From Lacticaseibacillus songhuajiangensis (lineage in GTDB: Bacteria > Bacillota > Bacilli > Lactobacillales > Lactobacillaceae), in contig NZ_RHNR01000008.1 in the NCBI RefSeq assembly GCF_003946025.1, positions 1 through 62,659 of the forward strand: 62,659 nt of DNA, read 5' to 3'. Of the stretch, positions 33,816-43,800 are shown piece by piece. The notes under the pieces are model-generated. The model did no database searches. It had not been told where the DNA came from and saw nothing but the letters and a program-made list of their open reading frames with translations. The stretch's first letter is position 1, and every line of letters starts with the position of its first letter. Both the position numbers and the translations under genes were made by a program.

Positions 33816-34346
33816 ATGGCAACTCCAGATACATCTGCTGCTCCAACCAATATTGGGGGATTTGCCCTCAACTGGCAGAACGGCTTTGAAATTGACGTTT
33901 CCGGCACAAAGGATCCCGCGAAGGCCGAAAATGCCAAGTGGGAAAAGCTTGCTGCTGGTATCAACAACTTCACCCCGTCTCTGAACGAGACGGCTACTAA
34001 TGACGTCTACATGGACGGCGAAGGTTTCGGCTCTACTGACGTCACCGGCAAGCGGCTCCAGATTGCCTTCACCGGTCACCGTCTCGAAGGCAACGCGGCG
34101 CAGGACTACATCGCTAGTCACGTACTCGATATCGGGGACAAGCTCAAGACTCTGGGCCGCTGGACCCAGACTGACGGCGCCACAATCGTTGGTCAGGTTA
34201 CGCTCTCCGACATTGTGACCTCTGGTGGTGCACCAGGGGCTAAGCAGACGCTGTCCTTCAATATGGCCTTCAACGGCAAGCCAGTATACACGCCTAAGGA
34301 CGTGACACCGGCTGGCGACGGCACGGAGACGACCCCAAAAGCGTAA
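33816..34346 (+). CDS. Major tail protein, with a -1 frameshift signal at its end
   Basis: 176 residues, beta-rich, beginning after a standard ribosome site 10 bases upstream. It forms the tail tube. The gene ends ACC CCA AAA GCG TAA; C CCA AAA (34334-34340) is followed 6 bases later by the stem CCCCGAC/GTCGGGG (34347-34376). A -1 shift adds SVTPTVGSAKVGDATL and ends at 34390. The last residues GDGTE..PKA and the 3' untranslated bases are also shared with the capsid gene. Confidence 0.9.
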   Translation: MATPDTSAAPTNIGGFALNWQNGFEIDVSGTKDPAKAENAKWEKLAAGINNFTPSLNETATNDVYMDGEGFGSTDVTGKRLQIAFTGHRLEGNAAQDYIASHVLDIGDKLKTLGRWTQTDGATIVGQVTLSDIVTSGGAPGAKQTLSFNMAFNGKPVYTPKDVTPAGDGTETTPKA

Positions 34347-34390
34347 CCCCGACTGTCGGTTCGGCTAAAGTCGGGGACGCAACTCTCTAG
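34334..34390 (+). promoter_or_regulatory. Programmed -1 frameshift signal and extension, tail tube gene
   Basis: Slippery C CCA AAA, 6-base spacer, a 7-bp outer stem around an inner CCGA-CTG-TCGG hairpin, and 16 open codons in the -1 frame ending TAG at 34390. Eleven of the first sixteen extension residues equal those of the capsid extension. Confidence 0.7.
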
Positions 34391-34463
34391 CAGACAAAAC
34401 ACCGCCTAACCAATGACAGCAGTACGCGCAAGCGGGCGGGTATACCACACAGGAGGTAATCAT

Positions 34464-34877
34464 ATGAGTAAAATTATTGACTTGAACGACATCTTGAAGA
34501 CGGAAGCCACCTTCACATACAAGGACAAGGAATACGTTTTTAAGTTTGACGATGCCAGCGACCGCGCTTTGCAGGAAGTATGGATTAAGGCCACCGCGTA
34601 TGCTACGGAGCTTAGTAAGGACGAAGGCGAGCTGGACAAGAAGCCAGTTGAAGAGCAGGTTAACGCGCTCACTGACGCCATGGACAAGCAGCATCAAATC
34701 GTCATGGAATACTTTGTGTCCCAGATTGGGAAGACGAAGGCAGAAACCCTTTATAAGGATCTCGGCAAGTCCACGAACGGACTGATGTTTGTACTTGGTC
34801 TGGTTAAGCGCGAATCCGACAAGGCCATTGAAGACGCCCAGGAAGCAACCTACCCAGAGTTTGACGGCAATGATTAG
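34464..34877 (+). CDS. Tail assembly chaperone (gpG-like)
   Basis: 137 residues from the ATG at 34464, after AGGAGG. It is helical and acidic (ILKTEATFTYKDKEYVF at the start). By position between tail tube and tape measure it is the first tail chaperone. It overlaps the next gene by 8 bases in another frame; a lambda-like frameshift was looked for but no clear slippery site is seen at the overlap. Confidence 0.8.
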   Translation: MSKIIDLNDILKTEATFTYKDKEYVFKFDDASDRALQEVWIKATAYATELSKDEGELDKKPVEEQVNALTDAMDKQHQIVMEYFVSQIGKTKAETLYKDLGKSTNGLMFVLGLVKRESDKAIEDAQEATYPEFDGND

Positions 34878-35484
34878 TCTGACGCGCCAACTGCCGTGGT
34901 ACTGGTCAATCAACGGTAAGCAGTACAAGGTCAACATGACTTTTGACAATGTTTTGCGATGGTATCAGCTGCTAGATGATGAGAGCAAAACCGATGGTCA
35001 ACGCGCGGTGATTATGTGGCGCATGTTTGTCAATGCAAGTGACGTGGATGCCAAGGGTCGTGAGAAAGCAATCGTTGAAATTGGCGACTACATCCGCAAG
35101 CGGCCATATCACTTGCCTGAGGACGCCGTAGCAGACCCGTCAGGCGATTATGCGGACGAACGCAGCTACTCGTACACGCAGGACGCTCCAGCTATCTGGT
35201 CGTCCATTTTGGCGGAGTACGGAATAGATTTAGAAAGAGAGGAAGGCAAGCTGCACTGGGCGAAGTTTCAAGCGCTCTTGGACGGCTTGCCTTCTTCGTC
35301 GTATTTCCAGCGAATCATTGCGATTCGGCAGCGTTCGCGCACTGGCCTGGAGGGTGAAGAACTCACCAACCTAGTGCAGGCACAAGAGTACTTTGCACTG
35401 GACGAGTATCGCTCAGTTGCACGGCAAAACCAGCAGATGAATGACATCTTGTCCGCGTGGGCGGCGACAGCAGAACCAAAGTAA
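34870..35484 (+). CDS. Gp15-family tail assembly protein
   Basis: 204 residues from the ATG at 34870. The family marks are LPWYWSINGKQYKVNMTFDN and the C-terminal KLHWAKFQALLDGLPSSSYF. Gp15 proteins are the second tail chaperone-like product that helps tape measure assembly in Firmicute siphophages. Confidence 0.85.
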   Translation: MISLTRQLPWYWSINGKQYKVNMTFDNVLRWYQLLDDESKTDGQRAVIMWRMFVNASDVDAKGREKAIVEIGDYIRKRPYHLPEDAVADPSGDYADERSYSYTQDAPAIWSSILAEYGIDLEREEGKLHWAKFQALLDGLPSSSYFQRIIAIRQRSRTGLEGEELTNLVQAQEYFALDEYRSVARQNQQMNDILSAWAATAEPK

Positions 35485-35502
35485 AGAAAGGGGGCATTAC
35501 GT

Positions 35503-38500
35503 ATGGCAGATGAAGGCAAAATCAGCATTGAGGTCGAACTCAAAAATAAGCAGCAGTTGCTTAGCGATGCCAAGCAGGTGGACAAAGTACTCAAAAGTTT
35601 TGGCTCACAAACCGGTGCAAAGATGGACGAGGCCGCTAAAAAGAATGCCGAGTCTGCAATTCGAGCCCTAAACAAAATCCCCAAAGAGGTTAAGACTAAG
35701 CTCCTGACCGAGGCCAAAGAAGCCGGCATCAAGAACTTTGACGAGAAGCTAAAGCGTCTACCAAAGTCTAAGCAGGTCGAACTCCTGACCAAGGTGCAAG
35801 ACGGCAAGGCCGTTGACTTTAAAAAGTTAATTCACGAAATTCCCAAGCACACCGAAACCACGGTCAAGGCAAAGGACGAGGCCTCCGCTCCGCTCAGAAA
35901 TGTGCGCGAGGAAACCCACAAGACTAGCTCCGGCTTTAAGCATCTCAAAGAGATCATGGCTGGGTCACTTGCTGCAGGTCTTATCCAAAATGCGCTGGGT
36001 GCAATCACCACGGGGCTGAAAGAAGCCTATACAGCTGGGATGGACTACAACAAGGAGCAGGACACCATGCGCACCGTGTGGAAGTCCCTGACCACGGAAG
36101 CTCCTAAGGACGGCCAGCAGCTGGTGGACTACATAAACAAGTTGGGTCAGTCCACCATTTACTCCACAGGCACTATTAACGAAATGGCACAGAGTTTTTA
36201 CCATGTCCATTCCAACGTTAAAGAGACCAAGGACTGGACAGACGCCTTCGTAGCCCTTGGGTCTACCTTGCACATGTCAAACGACGCACTGGCCGAATCT
36301 GGTGAGCAATTTGCAAAGATTGTTGCGGGTGGCAAGGCCTCTGCGGAAGATATGGCCGTCATGATTAACCGGTTCCCGATGTTTGGGGAAGCTCTACAGC
36401 AGGCGACCGGCAAAAGCATGAAGCAACTCTACGCTATGTCCGCAGCTGGCAAACTCTCTGCAGAGCAGTTCACCCAAACACTTGATTTTCTGGGTAAGAA
36501 GTACGCCAGCGGTACTAAAGAAGCGATGACCTCATTTATGGGCATGGGGATGTTTATCCACTCAAAATTTAGCGTTTTGATGGGTAAAATCACTAGCTCG
36601 GCCTTTGAAATGTCGAAGTCGGCAATGACTGACATCCAGAAGCTCCTGTCAGATGACATGATGGAAAAGTATGCGTCTGGCATTTCTAAGGCGATGTCAA
36701 TAGCGCTGAGCGCAATCATCAAGTTGCTGGACTACGTTGCTGACAACAAAGATGTGCTGGTGGACATCATCGGTAACCTCTTTAAGATTGGCGGCATCAT
36801 CGGCTCTACCATCTGGCACACGGCCTACGAATTTATCACCAGTCTGGCCAAGGCATTTGGACTAGTCGATGAGAGCGGTAAGTCCGCAAAAGACCCACTT
36901 GAGACAATCGACGAAATCCTCAAAAACTTAGTCGCACACCGCGAGGGTATCGAAATGCTAACCAAAACTTGGTTGGCATTTTTTGTTACCAGCAAAATTT
37001 TAAGCTGGATTAAGACCGTCAATGATGCACGTAAGGCTATCACTGAGATGGGCATTGCTACAAAGATTTTTGGTGATGGCTCTGGTGGCGGCATCAGCCT
37101 GCCTAGCTTTGGCAAAAAGGCGGGCACCAGTGCTGCTAAAGGGGCGGCCGAAGATGTGGTCGAGAGTGCTGCAACCAGCAAAGGATTTTTAAGCAAGATT
37201 ACCGGCTTTTTCCGGGGTGGCAGTGGCAAGGCTGTTTCCGAGGGTGCTGACCTCATGGAGGACGTATCCAAAGGCAGCAGCACGCTGGGACGCGTGTCTA
37301 AATTTAGTGGTGCCATTAAGGGCGTCGCAGGCGTCGGTGCGGTTATTACGGCACTCTCTGGCCTAACGACATTGCTCGGTTCCACTAAAAAGACTATTGG
37401 TAAAAACGCCGGTGGTGTGCTTGGTGGTGCTGGTGCCGCGTACGGTGGCGGTGCTGCGGGTGCTGCTATCGGTACCGCCATCTTGCCTGGCATAGGTACC
37501 GCAATCGTTGGCGGCCTTGGTGCTGCTATCGGCAGTGCGGCCGGAACGTCAGTCGGCAAGAAGCTCGGCAAGCAAATTCAAGACGGCGTGCAGCAAGCAT
37601 TTCACCCCAAGCTCGATGATGGTGTGACTAAGTCCACCAACAAGCTCAAGGGCGGCATGAAGGGCTTTGTAAAGTCCTACCAAGACGGCACTAACGAGAT
37701 CAACAAGGACATGATTTTGCTGGGCAGTCAGTCCGGTAAGTCCGCTGAGACCACGAAAAACAATCTCAACAAAGCCTTGTCCGGCATGTCTTCAAACGTG
37801 GACAAGTACTACAAGGGCAAGGAGTTGCAGTCCAAGAAAGACCTCGCTTTGCTGGTCAAGAATGGGTCAATCACCCAGCAACAGGCTGACAAGGAACTCA
37901 AAAAGGAAAAGCAGAAGGACTCCGAAGGCGCGAAGAGCATGAAAAATGCCTACGCCAACATGTCGAAGGAAACGGCCAAGTACTACAAAGACCGTGACAA
38001 GCTCTCCAAGAAAGACCAGAAGTCCGAAAAAAAGGCCGTGGACTACATCAAGTCTGTGCGTCAGCGTGAAAAGGACTACCTTATCAGCATCGGCAAGTTG
38101 CGTACCAAGTCCGAGCGTGATGCATTCGACAAGAAGACAGCTGAAAAGGTTGCTGCTGAAAGACAGAAATTCCAGGAAAAGAAGGACAAGGATCTACTTG
38201 CCCTGACCAAGAACTACAAGAAGAACATGAAGACGCTTGAGTCCCAGGCCGATTCTGACACCTACGCCGCCATGAAGGTGAACGCAGGTAAGCAGAAAGA
38301 CCTACTCAATGACTTGTCTCATTCCAAGAAGAAGCTGTCCCAGAAAGCGATGACGCAAGCCATTGCTACCTCCGCTAAGGAACGTGATGCAGTCGTCAAG
38401 GCTGCTAACGACACCTACGACAAGGTCAAGGACGCGGCCAACAAGAAGTACAAGGACACCGTGGCCGCCGCTGATAAGGAGTACTACGAGAACCACACAA

Positions 38501-40131
38501 TCTCCAAGAAGCAGTATGACGCGATTGTCGGTAATGCCAAGAAGGAACGCAACGATACTGTTAGTGCTGCCAAGGATCAGAAGGACAAAGTCGTCAAGCA
38601 TGCAAACGAGCAGCACAAGCAGGTTGTGGAGCAAGCAACCAAGCAGGCCGGTGAGCATGTACAATCAGTCAACTCCGAGACCGGACAGGTTAAGGGGTTG
38701 TGGGACAAGTTTGTGGACTCGGTGGCTGGCATTTGGAACAAGCTCATTGATGCCTGGAACTGGATTGGCAAATTGTGGGGCAAGAAGGCCACGGGACACT
38801 GGAAACGGTATGCCGTTGGTACTGGCGGCACCAAAGAAGACCAGTTTGCAGTCGTCGGTGAAGAAGGCTTTGAGCTGGCGCACCACCCGTCCATGGGTAT
38901 CTTCCCAGTCGGGGTAAACGGCATGGAGACAACATTCTTGCCACAGGGTACCAGTATCCTGCCACATGCCCAGTCCGAACGATTCATGGAAATGGCCGGA
39001 GCACTGCCGCATCACGCGGATGGTGTTTTCGGCACGATTCAAGATATATGGGACAAGGCTAAGAAGACCGTTTCTGGCATCGGCTCCGAGATTGCGTCCG
39101 GCATCGGGTCGGCAGCCAAATTTATTTCCAAGGGTGTATCTGGCGCGTGGGACTGGGTCAAGGATAAGACCGGTTTGACCAGCATCACCAAAAATGGTGG
39201 TGAGATGGCCAAGATGAAAAATGAATTTGGTTCTGGCGCGGTCAAAGACATCAAGTCCGGCTTTCTTAAGACTTTTACTGGCCTCTTTAAAAAGGCCAAG
39301 GAAGACCAAGAGGACTCCGCCGAAGGTGCCAAGGGCAGTTACAGCCCAAGCATGATTAAAAAGGCCGCTGCGGCCATGGGCGTGAGTCCTGACGCTAATT
39401 TCATCAAGCTGCTGCAAGCGACTATCCAGTCGGAATCCGGCGGCAAGAACGTCATGCAGGGTATCCACGACCGCAACTCGGGCGGCAACGAGGCTCGGGG
39501 CATTTTGCAGTACGTGCCCGGCACGTTCATGAATTACGCGGCGAAGGGGCACACCAACATCTGGAGTCCTTACGACCAACTGCTGGCCTTCTTCAACAAC
39601 TCGGACTGGCGCAATTCCATCGGGTGGACAACCATCTGGGGTACACATAAGGTCGATTGGCTGCATTCTGGCCCTCAAGGTGGTCGTCGCCTCGCATGGG
39701 GTGGCCGCTTTGATAAGGCGACACCGGCAGTCATTGGCGAAGATGGCACCGAGTACGCTATCAACGTCACCAAGCCAAATGCGGACGAATTACTGGCCGC
39801 GGCTATCGAAGAGCGCGCTAAGTATGACCAGGACGGCTTCTTTGCCAAGACGTTGGCGGATGTGCACAGTGCGCAGGCACAGCAGACACAAGCTGCCGCG
39901 ACCATTCCTAGCTTTACGTGGGGTGGCAGTGACACAAGTACCAAGTCAAGCGGCACTACGTCGAATGATGACGGTACAGACACTGCTTCGGCAGTTGGCG
40001 CAGTTGCTGGTAGCCTAAAAGTCTACAGCACACTAAATATTGACGGGAGGGCTTTTGCTAAGGCAACTGCCAAGGCAACTAGCGAAGCATTAGCAAAATT
40101 CTTGGCACGGCAAAGGAAGGGGAAGATTTAA
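35503..40131 (+). CDS. Tape measure protein with lytic transglycosylase domain
   Basis: 1542 residues. The first 400 residues match the tape-measure N-terminus (KTSSGFKHLKEIMAGSLAAGL). Hydrophobic Gly/Ala-rich stretches (about 600-700) and a long lysine-rich coiled coil (about 760-1050) follow. Residues about 1280-1390 form a lysozyme/SLT-like domain (LLQATIQSESGGKNVM, with the likely catalytic Glu, then ILQYVPGTFMNYAAKGHTNI). It sets tail length and probably thins peptidoglycan at DNA entry. Length predicts a tail of about 230 nm by the usual rule of 1.5 angstrom per residue. Confidence 0.95.
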   Translation: MADEGKISIEVELKNKQQLLSDAKQVDKVLKSFGSQTGAKMDEAAKKNAESAIRALNKIPKEVKTKLLTEAKEAGIKNFDEKLKRLPKSKQVELLTKVQDGKAVDFKKLIHEIPKHTETTVKAKDEASAPLRNVREETHKTSSGFKHLKEIMAGSLAAGLIQNALGAITTGLKEAYTAGMDYNKEQDTMRTVWKSLTTEAPKDGQQLVDYINKLGQSTIYSTGTINEMAQSFYHVHSNVKETKDWTDAFVALGSTLHMSNDALAESGEQFAKIVAGGKASAEDMAVMINRFPMFGEALQQATGKSMKQLYAMSAAGKLSAEQFTQTLDFLGKKYASGTKEAMTSFMGMGMFIHSKFSVLMGKITSSAFEMSKSAMTDIQKLLSDDMMEKYASGISKAMSIALSAIIKLLDYVADNKDVLVDIIGNLFKIGGIIGSTIWHTAYEFITSLAKAFGLVDESGKSAKDPLETIDEILKNLVAHREGIEMLTKTWLAFFVTSKILSWIKTVNDARKAITEMGIATKIFGDGSGGGISLPSFGKKAGTSAAKGAAEDVVESAATSKGFLSKITGFFRGGSGKAVSEGADLMEDVSKGSSTLGRVSKFSGAIKGVAGVGAVITALSGLTTLLGSTKKTIGKNAGGVLGGAGAAYGGGAAGAAIGTAILPGIGTAIVGGLGAAIGSAAGTSVGKKLGKQIQDGVQQAFHPKLDDGVTKSTNKLKGGMKGFVKSYQDGTNEINKDMILLGSQSGKSAETTKNNLNKALSGMSSNVDKYYKGKELQSKKDLALLVKNGSITQQQADKELKKEKQKDSEGAKSMKNAYANMSKETAKYYKDRDKLSKKDQKSEKKAVDYIKSVRQREKDYLISIGKLRTKSERDAFDKKTAEKVAAERQKFQEKKDKDLLALTKNYKKNMKTLESQADSDTYAAMKVNAGKQKDLLNDLSHSKKKLSQKAMTQAIATSAKERDAVVKAANDTYDKVKDAANKKYKDTVAAADKEYYENHTISKKQYDAIVGNAKKERNDTVSAAKDQKDKVVKHANEQHKQVVEQATKQAGEHVQSVNSETGQVKGLWDKFVDSVAGIWNKLIDAWNWIGKLWGKKATGHWKRYAVGTGGTKEDQFAVVGEEGFELAHHPSMGIFPVGVNGMETTFLPQGTSILPHAQSERFMEMAGALPHHADGVFGTIQDIWDKAKKTVSGIGSEIASGIGSAAKFISKGVSGAWDWVKDKTGLTSITKNGGEMAKMKNEFGSGAVKDIKSGFLKTFTGLFKKAKEDQEDSAEGAKGSYSPSMIKKAAAAMGVSPDANFIKLLQATIQSESGGKNVMQGIHDRNSGGNEARGILQYVPGTFMNYAAKGHTNIWSPYDQLLAFFNNSDWRNSIGWTTIWGTHKVDWLHSGPQGGRRLAWGGRFDKATPAVIGEDGTEYAINVTKPNADELLAAAIEERAKYDQDGFFAKTLADVHSAQAQQTQAAATIPSFTWGGSDTSTKSSGTTSNDDGTDTASAVGAVAGSLKVYSTLNIDGRAFAKATAKATSEALAKFLARQRKGKI

Positions 40132-40856
40132 TGACCGGTAAGCCATACGATATTACGTACAACGGGCACTCCAGCCTGGAGTACGGCCTGCGGCTCCTGG
40201 ACAATCAAATGGTGTGGAAGTCGCCTCCGCGAACCCGCACCCTGACACAGGTGCCGAATTTGTCTATTGATCGCGTTTATAGCGAAGACCGATACGAAAA
40301 TATCACGGAGAGCTTTCCATTTGTGCTACAGCGCATTGGCAGCTCTCTTTTTGTACAGCGCATGGCCATCAGCGACTGGCTCCAGCCGGTTGATGACTAT
40401 ATGCGATTAGACTTCTCGGAGCTGCCAGATTACCACATGATGGCAGTCCCTAACTCTAACGGCGACCTGACGCGAGAGGCGGCATGGCGAGGCAAGCTCA
40501 CGCTCGACTTCTCCTGTCAGCCCTGGGCATACCGGAATGGTGGTGAGGTGTACACCAGTGCACCGCTCATCGTCAATCCAGAGGCTTTTGAGTCGCGGCC
40601 GCTTATCCATCTAGTAGGTACGGGGACATGCACAGTGACCATCAACGACATCGACTACACGGTTAATGATGCCGCCGGGGATGTGTACCTAGATAGCGAT
40701 CTACAGGAGGCTTATGACGCTGACAAGCAGCGTTTTAAGTCGGTTGTGCTCCCTGACTACGACTTTCCGGTGTTATTGCCGGGCGACAACAAAATTGCAT
40801 ACAGCGATGGCGTAACAAGTTTGGAGGTGATGCCACGATGGCGGAGGCTACTGTAA
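40131..40856 (+). CDS. Distal tail protein Dit
   Basis: 241 residues of the Dit/siphovirus tail family (YDITYNGHSSLEYGLRL, then LLPGDNKIAYSDGVTSLEV at the end). It forms the ring that joins the tube to the hub. It overlaps the tape measure stop and the following hub gene. Confidence 0.9.
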   Translation: MTGKPYDITYNGHSSLEYGLRLLDNQMVWKSPPRTRTLTQVPNLSIDRVYSEDRYENITESFPFVLQRIGSSLFVQRMAISDWLQPVDDYMRLDFSELPDYHMMAVPNSNGDLTREAAWRGKLTLDFSCQPWAYRNGGEVYTSAPLIVNPEAFESRPLIHLVGTGTCTVTINDIDYTVNDAAGDVYLDSDLQEAYDADKQRFKSVVLPDYDFPVLLPGDNKIAYSDGVTSLEVMPRWRRLL

Positions 40857-43800
40857 GCCCACTTAATATCAAGATTACCGGTTTTAGCGATGAACAGTTG
40901 GCCACGCTTGGCATCGACAAGAGCACGGCCACAGATGGGTACGTTTCTATCAACATTGACTCACTCACGACCGCGCAGCGTGCCTTACTCAACGAGGTCG
41001 TGCCGGGGTCAATTCCCACGGTACACCTTAAAGTGACCGGCTTTACTGATACTCAGCTCGCAGGGCTGGGTATCGACAAAAGCAAGGTCACAGACGGCTA
41101 TGCTGACATCGACACTGCCACACTGACGGACGACCAGCTAAAGGGGTTGGGACTGGTAAAGCAGACTACCAGCACTGGTAGTACTCAGGTCGTTATCGAC
41201 TCTGATCCAATTAAGGCAAACGACAACGAGGATGCGCCCGCAACGGACGTGGCCGCGATTGGCAATTATTCGCCGACGGAGGATAAACCCGACTACGCCT
41301 CTATGGACTGGATGGACGCCCCAACGCTTTACGAGACGTCCGCAGCTGATTTACTGACTACGGGACTGGCACTACTTAGTGAGGCCACAACGACCGTCAG
41401 TGAGGCTACATCGGCACCGTATACGTTACAGCTGTCCTACCCACTTAATGGGCCGGATGCCAACGAGCTCCAAATGGACCGCATCATCATGGCTGACGCA
41501 GGGTATAAGCTCAAACGTCAGCTTTTTCGGATTGACACCATCGAGCCAAACGTGCCGTCTAGCGGTGAGGCCACAGTCGAGGTCAAGGCGACGCATGTTG
41601 CTGGTGACATCCTCAACAACGTGCTCAAAAAGGACGTGGTGCTCTCCAATGCCACGGCCACGCAGGCATTTTCTGCGGTGCTGGACGCGCTGGTCGAGCC
41701 AATGCCACGGGTGACTTATACCAGTGACATCATGACCATGGCCAACGTCAACTGGACTAAAGGCACGACCATCGAGGACATTATGTTCGGCCGTTCTGCT
41801 GGTGGCACCGATATGGAGACACTGTACGACGGTGAGTGGTCCTTTGACAACTACAACATGACCTTTAACCACTCGGCGGGTGAAAACACACAGATGCTCA
41901 TCCGCCCTGGTAAAAACATGCTGACGTACAGTTCCAGCAACACGCTGGACGATGTCGTCACTGCCATCTACCCTTATGCGACTTACACGCCGGGTGAGGA
42001 TGGTGCACCAGGTGACAAGTCCAACATTGCGGACTACTCAGGTGTCGGCACGGTGCAATGGGTCGGCAAAGGATCAGTACCAATTTGGGACACCCCATTT
42101 AAGGGGCAAAAGAAGACCGGAAAAGAGCTGCAAAACGGCTCATACTTTAAGACCTTTTCGGTGGTCAGCGAAGGCAGTGTCAACGGCAAAACATGGTACT
42201 GCCTTGGTGGTAACCAGTGGATTGATGCGACTTACTTTACTTTTAGTAAATCGGGTGATTACAGCATTGATTTGGCCTCCAACAAGGCCATTGGCCAGGG
42301 CACAATCGGGTACAATCTTGATAACGCCCAGTCTAAGCGGCATATCTCTAACCTGCGCGCTGTCGGCACGGTGAATTATGCCGGTAAGGGCAAGGTGGCC
42401 GTTTGGAACAACCCATTTAAGCCGCACAAAGTCATCAAGTACGAGGCCAACGGGAGCAGCTGGAAAGTATTTCAGCATGCAACTGACGAAAATGACCACA
42501 TCTGGTACAACATAGGCCGTGGTCAGTGGATAGACTCCAACTACTTAGTCTTTAGTAAAACGAACGACTACGAAACTCAGATTGCAAGTGATGCCCGCAT
42601 CGGGTACCTGCACATTGTGGGTCATCAAGTCAAAACGACTTCCGTAGTCGTCACTGGCCGGTACAAGTCCGGCAAGAAAAAGGGCAAGGTCAAGACCACC
42701 AAAAAGGTCACCAAGACGCAAGTCGGTGCCGAGGTATACACAAAGCCTGGCTCTGCTGGTAAAAAGACCGGTAAGGTGCTACCTGTCAAAAGCCGGTGGC
42801 GCGTCTTTGGCGTCGCTGATGGTGGTGACGGTAACACCTGGTACGACCTGGGCCGTGGTCAGTGGGTCAAGGATGATGACGTCAGCTTTAACGGGCAAAA
42901 GGACGTTGAGCCCAAGGCACCTGAAAAAAAAGATGATGAGCAAGAACCTGGCGTAGCCATCGTGTATGACAACCCAGGCATCAAGGGCAAGCCGACTGGC
43001 AAGCAGATCAAGTCAGGAACACAGTGGAAGATTTTTGGCCAAGCCACAACCGCGGATGGCACCTGGTACAACCTGGGTGGCAGTCAGTGGATTGATGCCA
43101 ACTACATGACCTTTGACAAACCAACGGACGTGGAACCAAACACGGGCGGCGGCACGGGTGCGGAGCCAGAAGAACAGACGGTCACGCTGGACGAGGTCAT
43201 GATGACGGCAGCAGGTGCTGAAAAGTACGAGCATCAGCATTTGGAGGCTGTGGATCTATCCGGTTACGGCGTGTATGACCAGGACACCTTGCGAGAGGTG
43301 GCCAAGGCTTATATGTCCGACAACCAAGTCGGTCACTTGACCTACACACTGACTGTGACCTTTGAAGAGTTTACCGGCGAGTTTGCCGGACTATCCGAGG
43401 TGGGTATGTACGACCAAGTAGTCGTCTACCTGCCACAAATGGCGGGTGACAGTGCAGGCGAAGTAATCGCCGTTGAGTGGGACGTGAACCGGCACAAGCC
43501 GTCTAGCGTCTCTATTGGCAGCCGTCCAGCTCAAATAACCAATCTCATGCAAAAGTACGCTAAGGACGCGGAAGACAACGCCAATTCGGCAACGAGTCAG
43601 GCAGAAGCGGCCGCACAGGCCGCTGTGGACGCCTCGCGTAGCGCCATGCAAGAGTGGATGGATGAGCAGCTCGGTAAAGTCGTAGACGGCTTTAACACCA
43701 AAGCGGACGCCTTTGAAGATAGGGTGGCCACGGCAGAGAAGACTGCCGACAAGCGGGATAAAGATCTACGCGACGAGCTAAGCAATTTTGACAAGGACAT

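Noticed and set aside
34464..35484. Lambda gpG-gpGT style frameshift between the two tail chaperones
   Set aside because: The genes overlap by only 8 bases, the required shift would be +1 (or -2), the second gene has its own ATG and no slippery heptamer was seen at the junction.
36825..37571. Long minus-strand open frame opposite the tape measure gene
   Set aside because: It is an antisense shadow of a Gly/Ala-rich coding region, with Pro/Ala bias and no ribosome site or family.
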